A DNA stretch of 64,000 nucleotides from Mucilaginibacter inviolabilis (lineage in GTDB: Bacteria; Bacteroidota; Bacteroidia; Sphingobacteriales; Sphingobacteriaceae). Made by a program: the position numbers and the translations under genes. Below, piece after piece: positions 8,484-18,118 of this stretch (within the stretch, counting starts at the first letter, position 1; each line of letters opens with the position of its first letter). The stretch spans positions 558,001 to 622,000 of the forward strand of contig NZ_JAANAT010000003.1 of assembly GCF_011089895.1 (NCBI RefSeq). The letters run 5' to 3'. The notes beneath the pieces are model-generated. The model ran no database searches and had not been told where the DNA came from. It saw nothing but the letters and a program-made list of their open reading frames with translations.

Positions 8484-8985
8484 TCTTATTTAAATTCCAG
8501 TTTTTGCCTGTAAGTATAGCGGTTATTACCAATATCAGCATAAAAATAATAATCAGGGCCGGGGTTATTTGTTTAATAAAGTAAAGGATGTTCTCACCCT
8601 TATCGGCGGTAGAGATAACTCCATTGGGTAAAGCCGATAGTGGTGGATAAATTGTCCAGTCCGGTTTGGGTATCATATTCAGTAATGCAGAAAGGGGATA
8701 TATAATTAGAAGGAACAAAAAATTGGCTATTATCAGTATCAGATTTTGTAGCCTTCTTTTATAACAATAAAAGCTTTCCTTAACCAAATAAATGATGGTG
8801 GTAAGCATTAAAAATACCGGAATAATGATAACCGACCAGTCAATAACGAAATAGGTGTCATGAAGATTAATATCAAGAGAGGCATTTCCTTCCCATGATC
8901 CGGCCAGAAAAGGTACAAACAATCGTGTTGCCAAATAAATAGCAATTAGAATAATAACTTCTGTGATAATGGGTTTAAGTTTCAT
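8464..8985 (-). CDS. four-span membrane protein with an LHDTYFVI motif
   Basis: This 173-residue protein has hydrophobic spans at about 7-27, 48-66, 78-102 and 136-160 and a polar tail (NWNLNKNEQSPA). A short stretch, INLHDTYFVIDW at about 40-51, resembles the HDTYYVVAHFHY segment of heme-copper oxidase subunit I, but the rest of the oxidase sequence and most of its histidines are absent. No function is assigned. Its last 20 bases overlap the start of the polysaccharide deacetylase gene, so translational coupling is likely. Confidence 0.6.
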   Translation of the reverse strand: MKLKPIITEVIILIAIYLATRLFVPFLAGSWEGNASLDINLHDTYFVIDWSVIIIPVFLMLTTIIYLVKESFYCYKRRLQNLILIIANFLFLLIIYPLSALLNMIPKPDWTIYPPLSALPNGVISTADKGENILYFIKQITPALIIIFMLILVITAILTGKNWNLNKNEQSPA

Positions 8986-9019
8986 AACTTAAAGATAAAA
9001 CTTAGTAAATAAGATTAGG

Positions 9020-9051
9020 TTTAGTATTGTATAAATGATGTATTAACTTTG
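9020..9051 (+). promoter_or_regulatory. candidate pdxJ promoter, nearly leaderless
   Basis: TAACTTTG (9044-9051) matches the -7 consensus TAnnTTTG, with a TTTAG at 9020-9024 about 19 bases upstream as a weak -33. The start codon is only 4 bases beyond the -7 box, so the transcript would have almost no 5' leader. Confidence 0.45.
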
Positions 9052-9055
9052 AACC

Positions 9056-9790
9056 ATGACCCGCTTATCTGTCAATATCAATAAAATAGCTACCCTGCGC
9101 AATTCGCGCGGCGGTAATAACCCCGACCTGATACAGGTTGCCAAAGATTGTGAACGTTTTGGCGCCCAGGGCATCACCGTACATCCGCGCCCGGATGAAA
9201 GGCATATCCGCTATAGTGATGTTTTTGAACTGAAAAAGATCGTAACTACCGAGTTTAATATCGAGGGCAATTGTCAGGAACAAAAATTTATCGACCTGGT
9301 ATTGGCCAATAAGCCCGAGCAGGTGACCCTGGTACCTGATGTACTGGGACAAATCACTTCCAACCATGGCTGGGATACCATCACCAATTATCATTATTTA
9401 AAAGACATGATAGCGGTTTTTAAAGAAGCCGGTATTCGCGTATCTATATTTGTTGATCCGATAGCCAAAATGGTAGAAGGTGCCGCCAAGACCGGTACCG
9501 ACCGGATTGAGTTATATACCGAAGGCTATGCCACGCACTACCACCAGGGCCGCGAACTGGCGATAGCACCATATATTGAAGCTGCCGAAGCCGCGCAGGC
9601 TGCAGGCTTGGGTATCAACGGCGGGCATGATCTTGATCTGCATAACCTCCGATATTTTGCCGAGCATGTTCCCGGTTTACAGGAAGTAAGCATAGGCCAC
9701 GCACTTATCAGCGACGCGCTTTATTATGGTCTGGAAAATACCATCCAGCAATACCTGCGGCAACTGGTTCCGGCCGAGACGGATCTTTGA
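9056..9790 (+). CDS. pdxJ: pyridoxine 5'-phosphate synthase
   Basis: The 244-residue length is normal for PdxJ, the TIM-barrel enzyme that condenses 3-amino-2-oxopropyl phosphate with deoxyxylulose 5-phosphate to give pyridoxine 5'-phosphate in the DXP-dependent vitamin B6 route. Recognisable segments are [17 protein letters not shown] at the N-terminus, [51 protein letters not shown] and the phosphate-loop-like [11 protein letters not shown]. The start is fixed by alignment of [10 protein letters not shown] with the family N-terminus. It appears monocistronic. Confidence 0.96.
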   Translation: MTRLSVNINKIATLRNSRGGNNPDLIQVAKDCERFGAQGITVHPRPDERHIRYSDVFELKKIVTTEFNIEGNCQEQKFIDLVLANKPEQVTLVPDVLGQITSNHGWDTITNYHYLKDMIAVFKEAGIRVSIFVDPIAKMVEGAAKTGTDRIELYTEGYATHYHQGRELAIAPYIEAAEAAQAAGLGINGGHDLDLHNLRYFAEHVPGLQEVSIGHALISDALYYGLENTIQQYLRQLVPAETDL

Positions 9791-9798
9791 GCTTTTGA

Positions 9799-9878
9799 AT
9801 ATTGAACACAGAATATCGAATGTTGAATAATGAAGTAAGTTTCGACATTCGATATTCAACATTCATTATTCGATATTA
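9799..9878. repeat. dispersed hairpin, ATCGAATGTTGAATAATG family
   Basis: The left arm contains ATCGAATGTTGAATAATGAA and the right arm its near-complement (ATTCGATATTCAACATTCAT). The same words recur at 10612, 11339, 36050 and 61834, always between genes. Confidence 0.85.
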
Positions 9879-9890
9879 CCGACTGATGGC

Positions 9891-9963
9891 TGTCACCCTG
9901 AGCTCTGTCGAAGGGTGGAGCGCAGAGGCCTGCCCGCCATGCTTCGACGAAGCTCAGCATGAC
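9891..9963. repeat. dispersed hairpin, TGTCA..CTGAGC family
   Basis: Left arm TGTCACCCTGAGCTCTGTCG, right arm CGACGAAGCTCAGCATGACA. Related elements lie at 37829, 39048, 48623, 49993 and 50980. It is placed directly beyond the previous hairpin and before the GNAT gene's stop. Confidence 0.85.
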
Positions 9964-9990
9964 ATCCTTTGAAAAACACAAAATCCGAAA

Positions 9991-10548
9991 TTATGTCATC
10001 AGCTTACCCAATAATATCGCTTTTTCTTGCTCGGGCACAGATGCGGGATCATACAGGCATGAGTGGATGCCACAAATTTCAAATCCATTTTTAAGATAAA
10101 AGTCAATTGCAAGTGTGTTGGTGCTTTGCGTTTCCAGTTCTATAAGCCGGATATTTTGTTCTGTAGCTGTAAATGCAATTTTGGTTAAAAGCAATGTCCC
10201 AATGCCCATTTTTCTATGGCTGTCAGCAACCTCAATGTAATCTACCCACAGCGAATTATTCCATGCGCGTTTTTGGGCAATGGCAACCCCAATCAGCCGG
10301 TCTTTTTCAAAAGCACCCAGGGAAAGGTTCTCGGCAATTAATTCGGCGTAATGATCGGTATCCTCCCGGGTGTAAGTCCAGCGTTTAATATAAGGCTGTT
10401 CCAGTTTTACCCTGGTTAATTTAATAGTAAACTCATTTTTACCTTGAGTTCTGCTGAGCTGATATATTTCATGAGCATGATACCCGCTAAAGCCAAAAGA
10501 ATGTTGATCAGCCAAACTAAATTCTTTTAGTGTTTTTATTTCTATCAT
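9991..10548 (-). CDS. GNAT family N-acetyltransferase
   Basis: The protein has 185 residues. The acetyl-CoA binding core is visible at about 95-130: a strand of VDYIEVADSHRKMGIGTLLLTKI contains the R-x-x-G-x-G/A pyrophosphate loop (HRKMGIGT), followed by LIELETQSTNTLAIDFYLKNGFEICG, the typical N-x-x-A-x-x-F-Y-x-x-x-G-F motif B. The N-terminal 80 residues carry no recognisable second domain. The substrate cannot be told. It is a monocistronic gene flanked by dispersed hairpins. Confidence 0.88.
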   Translation of the reverse strand: MIEIKTLKEFSLADQHSFGFSGYHAHEIYQLSRTQGKNEFTIKLTRVKLEQPYIKRWTYTREDTDHYAELIAENLSLGAFEKDRLIGVAIAQKRAWNNSLWVDYIEVADSHRKMGIGTLLLTKIAFTATEQNIRLIELETQSTNTLAIDFYLKNGFEICGIHSCLYDPASVPEQEKAILLGKLMT

Positions 10549-10611
10549 GTTTTGCTGTAGGTATTCAATTTCTATCTAAAGATAGGTCGAATTCTTAATA
10601 TTAGTTTGGAT

Positions 10612-10660
10612 GGAATATCGAACACGGAATATCGAATGTTGAATAATGAAGTAAGCTTCA
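10612..10660. repeat. solo arm of the ATCGAATGTTGAATAATG family
   Basis: This is the left-hand arm only, with ATATCGAATGTTGAATAATG at its core; no matching right arm follows. It appears to be a truncated copy of the element seen whole at 9799 and 11339. Confidence 0.7.
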
Positions 10661-10734
10661 ACTTTTGTTATCCCCTTAGGGCCATCTGCGATAGACTTTG
10701 AGTGGACAAAAAGTATATTAATGGATATTCTTGC

Positions 10735-11256
10735 TTAAAACCAGCTTTTAAGCTCGCCCGTCATTTTATCCTGTTCAGGTGGTAATTCCGTTTTACCGCA
10801 TATCAATTCATCAATTCCTATGGCTATATCAGTAGCTACAGTTCCATGTCTGATAGCGCTTATAATCCAATTGACACCGCATAGCCATAAAAATGCCACT
10901 ATACCTACCCACCATGGGCCGCCATTTACTAACATAAAAACGCCCAAAATAATTGATATTGCTGATGTGCCGATAAATAACTGACGCATATTTATTTGAT
11001 AGTTAAGGAACCAACAGTTGTTTTCATGAACCAGATTGAAAACACCATTATCAATACCACCAAACAACGAGCCTCTCCAATTAGATGTTGAGCCTTTGTA
11101 ACTAACAGACAGGTCTTTAACAATAACGTGATCTGCTTTGTCCTTCAATATGCTTTCTCTAATATATTGTAATATCTGCCCTTTGTTGTCAGGTGTTATT
11201 ACTGTTTTTAACGATCTATTAAAGATAACAGAGAAAGGAAAAATCATTATTGGCAA
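10735..11256 (-). CDS. hypothetical protein with two membrane spans
   Basis: The family of this 173-residue protein is not recognised. The N-terminal half (about 20-90) is polar with alternating strands and reads like a small soluble domain (VKDLSVSYKGSTSNWRGSLFGG); two adjacent hydrophobic spans follow (about 91-110 and 112-133) and a polar C-terminus. The extreme N-terminus MPIMIFPFSVIF is hydrophobic and could be a weak signal; an alternative start is the ATG three codons in. No operon partner; it faces away from gcvP. Codon use matches the neighbours, so it is probably a real gene. Confidence 0.6.
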   Translation of the reverse strand: MPIMIFPFSVIFNRSLKTVITPDNKGQILQYIRESILKDKADHVIVKDLSVSYKGSTSNWRGSLFGGIDNGVFNLVHENNCWFLNYQINMRQLFIGTSAISIILGVFMLVNGGPWWVGIVAFLWLCGVNWIISAIRHGTVATDIAIGIDELICGKTELPPEQDKMTGELKSWF

Positions 11257-11283
11257 ACTTTGTATAAAGATAATAGAATATTT

Positions 11284-11330
11284 CGTCCCCTTAGGGTCTC
11301 CTGAAAGGGACCCTAAGGGTGTCTGGGAGG
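11284..11330. repeat. CCCTTAGGG-type palindrome
   Basis: GTCCCCTTAGGGTCTCCTGA is followed by AAAGGGACCCTAAGGG, an inverted pair related to the CCCCCTTTAGGGGG family found at 32147, 37949, 47744 and elsewhere. Confidence 0.55.
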
Positions 11331-11338
11331 TCTATAAA

Positions 11339-11415
11339 TCGAACACTGGATATCGAATGTTGAATAATGAACTAAGATTCGGCATTCGATATTCAAAATT
11401 CATTATTCAATATTA
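11339..11415. repeat. dispersed hairpin, ATCGAATGTTGAATAATG family
   Basis: ATATCGAATGTTGAATAATG on the left pairs with CATTCGATATTCAAAATTCA on the right. The element lies between the hypothetical gene and the gcvP promoter. Confidence 0.8.
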
Positions 11416-11457
11416 TGCTCACCCCTGTAAACCCTTTGTCAATAATATATTAGACAA

Positions 11458-11488
11458 TTGTTACTCATCGACTAAAACTGTACCTTTG
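11458..11488 (+). promoter_or_regulatory. gcvP promoter
   Basis: TTG at 11458-11460 and TACCTTTG at 11481-11488 are separated by 20 bases, which fits the Bacteroidota housekeeping promoter (-33 TTTG, -7 TAnnTTTG). Transcription would start about 11492, giving a leader of about 24 bases. Confidence 0.65.
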
Positions 11489-11515
11489 CGGTAAATTTAG
11501 AGGGACACTTGATTC

Positions 11516-14407
11516 ATGATGTTGAACGCAGACTACCAGGAGAAGTTTCAGTCGAGACACATTGCTCCAAATGAGGCCGATACGGCTAAAATGTTAAAAA
11601 CCATCGGGGTAAAATCATTGGACGAGCTTATAGCTCAAACCGTGCCCGATAGGATCCGTTTGAAAGCACCGCTTAACTTACCACCCGCCAAAAGCGAATT
11701 TGATTACCTGAACACTTTAAAGCAAACTGCTTCCAAGAACAAGGTTTTCAAATCGTACATCGGTAAAGGTTATTACGATGTAATTGTACCGGGTGTAATT
11801 CAGCGTAATATCCTGGAAAATCCGGGATGGTACACGCAGTATACGCCTTATCAGGCCGAGATAGCCCAGGGTCGTTTACAGGCGCTGCTTAACTTCCAGA
11901 CCATGGTAGTTGACCTTACCGGGATGGAAATTGCCAACGCTTCGTTGTTGGACGAGGGTACTGCAGCTGCCGAGGCGATGTTTATGCAGTACAGTCTGCG
12001 TAAAAACACTGATGCCAATGTGTTCTTCGTATCTGAGGAGCTGTTCCCGCAAACTATTGATATTTTAAAAACCCGTTCGGAGCCTTATGGCATCGAACTG
12101 CAAATAGGCGATCACCGTACGGTTGAATTAACCGAAAAAATGTTCGGCGCTATTGTACAATACCCTGCCGGTAACGGCGCGGTTTATAACTATGCCGACT
12201 TTGCCGCTAAAGGGCATGAAAAAGGTATTAAGCTAACCGTTGTTGCCGATATCATGAGCCTGGTGCTGTTAACGCCTCCGGGCGAATGGGGCGCCGATAT
12301 TGTGGTGGGTTCTTCACAACGTTTTGGTGTGCCTATGGGCTTTGGTGGTCCGCATGCTGCGTTTTTTGCAACTAAAGAAGAGTACAAACGCTCTATCCCG
12401 GGTCGTATCATCGGTGTTACTATTGATAGTGCCGGTAACTACGCGTTGCGCATGGCACTGCAAACCCGCGAACAGCATATTCGCCGGGATAAAGCAACTT
12501 CGAATATCTGTACTGCGCAAGCTTTATTGGCTATAATGGCTGGTATGTATGCCGTATATCATGGTCCGCAAGGGGTTAAATTAATCGCCGAGCGTATCCA
12601 TGGCTTAACTGTTTTGTTAGCTAAAGCCCTTGGCGAATTAGGTTACGAACAACTGAACGAATCGTATTTTGATACCCTGAAGTTTGATGTTGCTCATTTA
12701 GCTGGTCCTATCCATTCAGAAGCTTTAAACAACGAAATGAACCTGAACTATGATGGTTCGGTGGTTACCATTTCGCTTGATGAAACTACTTCTGTTGAAG
12801 ATGTTAAAACCCTGGTTAGGTTTTTTGCCAAAGTAAAAGGCAAATCGCTTACCGATGTGAATATCGACGAGTTGAAAGCTAAACTGGAAACAGTTATTCC
12901 AGCTGATCTGCAACGTCAATCGGCTTATTTGACACATGCCATATTCAATACGCATCATTCAGAACATGAAATGCTGCGTTATATCAAATCACTGGAAACC
13001 AAAGATCTTTCGCTTTGTCATTCCATGATCGCTTTGGGTTCATGTACCATGAAACTGAACGCTACTACCGAAATGGTGCCGGTTACCTGGGCCGAATTTA
13101 GCAAGATACATCCATTTGCCCCTGCCGATCAGGTAGGCGGTTATATGCAACTGTTTGACGAGATCAACAACTGGCTGAGCGAGATCACTGGCTTTGCCGC
13201 CATGAGCTTACAGCCAAACGCAGGTGCACAGGGCGAATATGCTGGTTTAATGGTAATTCGCGCGTATCATCATGATCGTGGCGATCATCACCGTAACATA
13301 GCTTTAATTCCTTCATCTGCACACGGTACCAACCCTGCATCTGCAGCCATGGCCGGTATGAAGATCGTAGTAGTAAAATGCGATGATAATGGTAACATCG
13401 ATGTGGCCGATATGAAAGCCCGTGCCGAGCAATATAAGGATGAACTGTCCTGCTTAATGGTTACTTACCCATCTACCCACGGGGTGTTTGAGGAATCGAT
13501 CATCGAGATATGTGATATTATACACCAGAACGGCGGCCAGGTTTATATGGATGGAGCCAACATGAACGCTCAGGTAGGCTTAACAAGTCCGGCCAATATC
13601 GGTGCCGATGTTTGCCACCTCAACCTGCACAAAACGTTCTGTATACCACACGGTGGTGGTGGCCCTGGTATGGGTCCTATTGGTGTGGCCAAGCACCTGG
13701 TTCCTTATTTACCGGGACATGCTGTGGTTGATATCGACAGGGGTAAATCAATCCACGCCGTATCGGCAGCTCCGTGGGGTTCGGCTTCTATCCTCATCAT
13801 ATCACATGCTTATATAGCTATGATGGGCGCTGATGGTTTAACCAATGCTACCCGTTATGCTATTTTGAACGCCAACTATATCAAAGCACGTTTACAGGAT
13901 CATTACCCGGTATTATATACCGGTGCCAATGGCCGTTGCGCGCATGAGATGATACTGGATTGCCGCTCATTTAAATCATTTGGCATTGAGGTTACTGATA
14001 TTGCCAAACGTTTGATGGATTATGGTTTCCATGCGCCTACCGTATCGTTCCCGGTTGCGGGTACGGTGATGGTGGAGCCTACCGAATCGGAGCCCAAACA
14101 TGAGTTGGATCGTTTTTGTGATGCGATGATCGCCATCCGTCATGAAATTGCTGATGTAGCCGAAGGCGTATCAGATAAAACAGATAATCCTTTAAAAAAT
14201 GCTCCGCATACAGCCGCTGTAATTACCGGCAACGAATGGGAGCATAGCTATACCCGCCAGAAAGCGGCATTCCCGCTTCCTTATGTGGCTGCTTATAAAT
14301 TCTGGCCATCTGTAGGTAGGGTTAATGATACCCACGGCGACCGGACACTGATCTGTTCATGCCCGCCGCTGGAAGATTACGCCTTTGAAGAAAGCGTGAT
14401 TGAATAA
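11516..14407 (+). CDS. gcvP: glycine dehydrogenase (decarboxylating), P-protein
   Basis: This 963-residue protein is the fused, full-length P-protein of the glycine cleavage system. It decarboxylates glycine with pyridoxal phosphate and passes the aminomethyl group to lipoylated GcvH. The N-terminal catalytically inactive-type half and the C-terminal half are both present. The PLP lysine is K706 in [20 protein letters not shown]; other marks are the N-terminal [32 protein letters not shown] and [15 protein letters not shown] at 11516 is followed at once by a second ATG (11519), and either may be used. Its GcvT and GcvH partners are not in the window, so the system is dispersed. A good promoter precedes it and tandem hairpins follow. 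Confidence 0.97.
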   Translation: MMLNADYQEKFQSRHIAPNEADTAKMLKTIGVKSLDELIAQTVPDRIRLKAPLNLPPAKSEFDYLNTLKQTASKNKVFKSYIGKGYYDVIVPGVIQRNILENPGWYTQYTPYQAEIAQGRLQALLNFQTMVVDLTGMEIANASLLDEGTAAAEAMFMQYSLRKNTDANVFFVSEELFPQTIDILKTRSEPYGIELQIGDHRTVELTEKMFGAIVQYPAGNGAVYNYADFAAKGHEKGIKLTVVADIMSLVLLTPPGEWGADIVVGSSQRFGVPMGFGGPHAAFFATKEEYKRSIPGRIIGVTIDSAGNYALRMALQTREQHIRRDKATSNICTAQALLAIMAGMYAVYHGPQGVKLIAERIHGLTVLLAKALGELGYEQLNESYFDTLKFDVAHLAGPIHSEALNNEMNLNYDGSVVTISLDETTSVEDVKTLVRFFAKVKGKSLTDVNIDELKAKLETVIPADLQRQSAYLTHAIFNTHHSEHEMLRYIKSLETKDLSLCHSMIALGSCTMKLNATTEMVPVTWAEFSKIHPFAPADQVGGYMQLFDEINNWLSEITGFAAMSLQPNAGAQGEYAGLMVIRAYHHDRGDHHRNIALIPSSAHGTNPASAAMAGMKIVVVKCDDNGNIDVADMKARAEQYKDELSCLMVTYPSTHGVFEESIIEICDIIHQNGGQVYMDGANMNAQVGLTSPANIGADVCHLNLHKTFCIPHGGGGPGMGPIGVAKHLVPYLPGHAVVDIDRGKSIHAVSAAPWGSASILIISHAYIAMMGADGLTNATRYAILNANYIKARLQDHYPVLYTGANGRCAHEMILDCRSFKSFGIEVTDIAKRLMDYGFHAPTVSFPVAGTVMVEPTESEPKHELDRFCDAMIAIRHEIADVAEGVSDKTDNPLKNAPHTAAVITGNEWEHSYTRQKAAFPLPYVAAYKFWPSVGRVNDTHGDRTLICSCPPLEDYAFEESVIE

Positions 14408-14420
14408 ATTTTATTAATGT

Positions 14421-14495
14421 GCAGATTTCAGATGTGCAAATGAAATCTGCCATTGAATATAAAAATGTGCAGGTGGTTTAAGGAGCCATCTGCAC
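14421..14495. repeat. twin hairpins downstream of gcvP
   Basis: Hairpin one: GCAGATTTCA (14421-14430) with TGAAATCTGC (14441-14450), perfect. Hairpin two: TGTGCAGGTGG (14465-14475) with CCATCTGCACA (14485-14495), one mismatch. Both carry the word TGTGCAG, and related words recur to about 14570. The rest of the gap up to 14976 is A/T rich with no gene seen; it should hold the promoter of the response regulator. Confidence 0.75.
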
Positions 14496-14976
14496 ATTTA
14501 ATTAATAATTAATTGCTGAATAGTGATTTCAGCTGCACATTTGAAGTCAGCATATCTGCCCATCTTCAAGTATCCTTCTCTTTTTAATCATTTAATCTTT
14601 AACCGGTCATTTTATTCACTGATTTTCTCTGTCATGTTGTTTGCGTGTTTATTGAACTTTCGATACACCAATGACTTTTTCTGAGGCAACTAAAATGTGC
14701 TTTTAGTGTTTTAATTATTTGATTTTTAGCTTTTTTAGCGTATTTTTATTTTTTGAGAAGAAATTTACCTAAGTGCTATTTGGAAAATCCGATACACTTT
14801 TGCCCAATGTTTTTATTGGAAAAAGCAGATAGCTGTAAAATAAATACAATACTTTGAGGTTATTAATACGTCCTGTTAAAACAATATCGGTGTTGACAAC
14901 TTATAGGAATATAACTTTTTAATTTAACGTAGCGTATAAGTATATCTATAAAAAGCACATCTATTTTAAATGCCTT

Positions 14977-15396
14977 ATGACCATTAATGATAAACCTGTG
15001 AGTGTATTATTAATTGATGACGATGAGATCAATAATTTCATCTCTATTAAATTAATAAAAAAAGCGTTGCTTAATACCGAGATCATGGCGTGTTTAAACG
15101 GAAAATTCGCCATTGAACAATTATCCGATATACAGCGGAAAGATCCGGCAAAAATGCCTGATTATATCTTATTGGACATTAATATGCCTATTATGAATGG
15201 CTGGGAATTTTTAGATGAGTTTAAGCGCCTGAATATCGATCCGCAGGGCAAAAGCAAAATCTATATCATTTCGTCATCGGTATTCAGTAATGATATCAAT
15301 AAGGCCAAATCGTACCCGTTGGTAAAAGACTTTATATCAAAGCCTCTTAATGTCGAAAAAATAAAAGAACTTTTTGAAGTAGGCGCCCACAATTAA
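14977..15396 (+). CDS. single-domain response regulator (CheY-like receiver)
   Basis: This 139-residue protein is only a receiver domain. The acidic pocket is D14-D15-D16 (LLIDDDEINN), the phosphoacceptor D67 (ILLDINMPIMNGWEF), the switch serine S99 (YIISSSV) and the invariant lysine K122 (FISKPL). There is no output domain and no kinase gene nearby, so it probably takes part in a phosphorelay or binds a partner protein. It is preceded by almost 570 gene-free bases. Its stop overlaps the stop region of the convergent MBL hydrolase gene by four bases. Confidence 0.92.
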   Translation: MTINDKPVSVLLIDDDEINNFISIKLIKKALLNTEIMACLNGKFAIEQLSDIQRKDPAKMPDYILLDINMPIMNGWEFLDEFKRLNIDPQGKSKIYIISSSVFSNDINKAKSYPLVKDFISKPLNVEKIKELFEVGAHN

Positions 15397-16160
15397 ACGG
15401 GCTCAACTTTAAAATGTTCGTCATTACGTGTTACACTTCCAATAGCAAATGATTTAGCATGATAAAACAGGCAGATCCATCCTTCTTCGGCTGCCTTTTT
15501 TCCATATTCTTCGCGTAACTGCATCGCCTTACGACCATCCATATCATATTTGGCAATAAATTTTCTGATCAACTGCTCAGGTTCGGGTAGCTCATCTCCT
15601 CCAAAAAATATTTTTTTACCTTCCATCTCAATCCAGAATACCTGGTGATAAGGGCAGTGTCCTCCTGAGTGTTCGTACCTGATGCCTGGCTGTAATTCTC
15701 CATTGCCTTCTACAAACGTAATGTTGACTCCCCGTAGCGCTTCGAATATTTCTTTATGATAAGATGAGGATTTGCCCGCCAGGCCGGTTTCCCATTCCTG
15801 GCGCTGTATCACATGCCGAGCCTGCGGAAAGCTGGGCTCCAGTTTTCCGTTCCGCTCCACAACCAAACCGCCGGAGTGATCATAATGCAGGTGCGACATG
15901 AGTACCAGGGTTACATCCTCCGGATCAAAACCGGCGTTGCGTATATGTTGATGGAGTAATAATTCGTCCCGTGTATCCTTAAAACCAAGGCCGGTATCCA
16001 GCACAATCAGATCATGATCTGTTTTGATCAGAAAAGGGTTAACGTGGATAAATAATGACGCAGGGCGATCTTTCGGGTTGTCGGTTTGCGGGTCAAACGG
16101 GATAAATTTTTTGGTAGCATCAACTGAATAAGAGCCCTCACCTAAAGCGAAAATTTCCAT
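15393..16160 (-). CDS. MBL-fold metallo-hydrolase
   Basis: The protein has 255 residues with the metallo-beta-lactamase fold. The metal motif HxHxDH is SHLHYDHSGG near residue 90, with later ligands in the GGHCPYHQVF stretch, an aspartate in FFGGDELP and a C-terminal histidine in LFYHAKSFA. The N-terminus VDATKKFIPFD and LIVLDTGLGF are typical of the lactonase/hydrolase-like subgroup. Likely a cytoplasmic hydrolase of unknown substrate; no signal peptide is seen. It is convergent with the receiver gene (4-base overlap) and divergent from recJ across a long hairpin. Confidence 0.85.
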   Translation of the reverse strand: MEIFALGEGSYSVDATKKFIPFDPQTDNPKDRPASLFIHVNPFLIKTDHDLIVLDTGLGFKDTRDELLLHQHIRNAGFDPEDVTLVLMSHLHYDHSGGLVVERNGKLEPSFPQARHVIQRQEWETGLAGKSSSYHKEIFEALRGVNITFVEGNGELQPGIRYEHSGGHCPYHQVFWIEMEGKKIFFGGDELPEPEQLIRKFIAKYDMDGRKAMQLREEYGKKAAEEGWICLFYHAKSFAIGSVTRNDEHFKVEPV

Positions 16161-16168
16161 AGTGAAAT

Positions 16169-16260
16169 AGTATCAAGTAGCTAGTATCAAGTATCAAGAC
16201 AACTGCATTGTTAATCAAGCTTCAAAAAATCTTGATACTTGATACTAGCTACTCGATACT
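16169..16260. repeat. long intergenic hairpin between divergent genes
   Basis: The 31-base arms at 16169-16199 and 16230-16260 are reverse complements with one mismatch and a 30-base loop. The words AGTATCAAG and CTAGTATC are repeated inside each arm. It sits between two divergent genes, where a terminator would have no use. Confidence 0.88.
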
Positions 16261-16295
16261 AAAAAATTATCTTTACTGTTTTTATTTGCAAATGT

Positions 16296-17996
16296 ATGAA
16301 TAAACGCTGGACGGTAAGGGATAATGCTGATCATGAAGTAGTCAAAAAATTAGCTGCTGATCTGAATATTGATACCGTTTTAAGTACCCTGCTGGTTCAT
16401 AGGGGAATAAGTACGTTTGATGAAGCCCGTTACTTTTTCAGACCCGATATCCTGCATCTGCATGACCCTTTCCTGATGAAGGATATGGAAAAGGCTATAG
16501 AGCGCATTGATGATGCCATAGCCGCAGGTGAAAAAATACTCATCTTTGGCGATTACGATGTAGATGGCACTACTGCTGTTGCTACCGTATACAGTTTTTT
16601 TAAGGAGCGCTACGAAAGTCTGGAATATTATATCCCTGATCGTTATAAAGAAGGTTATGGGATATCAACCCAGGGTATAGACTATGCCGCCGATAATGGT
16701 TTTACCCTTATCATAGCCTTGGATTGCGGTATTAAATCGGTTGATAAAATTGATTATGCTAATGCCCGGGGAGTTGATTTTATCATTTGTGATCACCACC
16801 TTCCCGGAGCCGAATTGCCCGCAGCTGTGGCCATACTTGATCCTAAGCGGAACGATTGTGAATATCCATATAAAGAACTTTCGGGCTGTGGTATTGGTTT
16901 TAAGCTGATACAAGCTTATGCAGAAACACACGACATTCCATTTGAAGAGGTAGCCCGTTATCTGGACCTGGTAGCCATCAGTATATCTTGTGATATTGTG
17001 CACATCACCGGCGAAAACCGCACGTTGGCTCATTTCGGTTTGCAAAAGATCAACACCGATCCGTGTATGGGGGTAAAAACCCTGGTAGAAATTGCCGGCA
17101 GAACGGGTAATAATCTTAGCATATCGGATGTAGTGTTTTTATTGGGCCCCCGTATTAATGCTGCCGGCAGGATAGATGATGCCAAACATGCCGTTGAGCT
17201 GCTGATTGCCTGCGACGAGAAGCTGGCCCGCGAAAAAGGCATGATGATCAATACGCATAACGCCGAACGTAAAGGGCACGACCTGGATATAACCGGCGAG
17301 GCTTTAAATATGATTGATAATGATGAAGAGCTGATCGGGCGTAAATCAACAGTGGTTTTTAATGAGCACTGGCATAAAGGGGTTATTGGAATTGTAGCAT
17401 CACGCCTTACCGAAAAATATTACCGGCCAACTATTGTACTTACCCGCTCCAACGGGCATGTGGCAGGTTCGGCCCGTTCGGTATTAGGGTATGATCTGTA
17501 TGAAGCCTTGTGTGAATGTAAAGATCTGCTGATACAGTTTGGTGGGCATAAGTACGCGGCGGGCTTAACGATGGAGCCTGAAAATGTGGAAGCCTTTAAA
17601 GCCCGTTTTGAAGAAGTGGTAAGCGCTACCATTGCACCTGAACAATTGATACAGCAGATACAAATTGACGCCGAATTACGTTTAAGCCAGATAGAACCGA
17701 AATTTTTCCGGATCCTGAACCAGTTTGCACCTTTCGGACCTGAGAATATGTCGCCGGTTTTCATCAGTAAAAATGTGTATGTTAGTGGCAATGCCGCTTT
17801 GGTGGGGGCTGCTCATATTAAAATGTCGGTGATGCAGGAGGACTCGGCGGCATTTGATTGCATCGCCTTTAATCATGGCGAATATCTGTCGCAGTTAAAG
17901 CCAGGCGTGCCATTTGATATTTGCTATAGCATTGAAGAAAACGTATGGCGCGAAAGGCGTACTATACAATTGAACATAAAAGGAATAAGGGTTTAA
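16296..17996 (+). CDS. recJ: single-stranded-DNA-specific exonuclease RecJ
   Basis: The 566-residue length is normal for RecJ. The DHH phosphoesterase core shows FGDYDVDGTTA (about 88), VDFIICDHHLPGAELP (the DHH motif), and NAAGRIDDA; the DHHA1 domain has GIVASRLTEKYYRPTIV and SARSVLGYDLYEAL...FGGHKYAAGLT. An OB-fold nucleic-acid-binding domain fills the C-terminus (INIQLNIKGIRV-like end). The enzyme degrades single-stranded DNA 5' to 3' in recombination and mismatch repair. The start gives the conserved MNKRWTVRDN N-terminus. lptB lies downstream, separated by a hairpin-rich gap. Confidence 0.96.
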   Translation: MNKRWTVRDNADHEVVKKLAADLNIDTVLSTLLVHRGISTFDEARYFFRPDILHLHDPFLMKDMEKAIERIDDAIAAGEKILIFGDYDVDGTTAVATVYSFFKERYESLEYYIPDRYKEGYGISTQGIDYAADNGFTLIIALDCGIKSVDKIDYANARGVDFIICDHHLPGAELPAAVAILDPKRNDCEYPYKELSGCGIGFKLIQAYAETHDIPFEEVARYLDLVAISISCDIVHITGENRTLAHFGLQKINTDPCMGVKTLVEIAGRTGNNLSISDVVFLLGPRINAAGRIDDAKHAVELLIACDEKLAREKGMMINTHNAERKGHDLDITGEALNMIDNDEELIGRKSTVVFNEHWHKGVIGIVASRLTEKYYRPTIVLTRSNGHVAGSARSVLGYDLYEALCECKDLLIQFGGHKYAAGLTMEPENVEAFKARFEEVVSATIAPEQLIQQIQIDAELRLSQIEPKFFRILNQFAPFGPENMSPVFISKNVYVSGNAALVGAAHIKMSVMQEDSAAFDCIAFNHGEYLSQLKPGVPFDICYSIEENVWRERRTIQLNIKGIRV

Positions 17997-18000
17997 GTTA

Positions 18001-18115
18001 AGTCAAAATTAAAAATTCGAAAGTCAAAAATCAGGACTTTTGAAATATACATGTAAGTTGAAGCTTAAGTTGGAAATGTGTTTTTTGACTTTTGAATTTT
18101 GACTTTTGAATTTAC
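18001..18115. repeat. AGTCAAAA/TTTTGACT inverted repeats
   Basis: Copies of AGTCAAAA and TTCGAAAGTCAAAA on the left pair with TTTTTTGACTTTTGAA and TTTTGACTTTTGAATTT on the right, around a centre of about 40 bases. The element fills the gap between recJ and lptB. Confidence 0.65.
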
Positions 18116-18118
18116 AAC

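Noticed and set aside
16169-16260. Possible CRISPR-like or terminator structure between the MBL and recJ genes
   Set aside because: There is only one inverted pair, no spaced direct repeats, and the genes are divergent, so it is neither an array nor a terminator; it was listed as a hairpin repeat.
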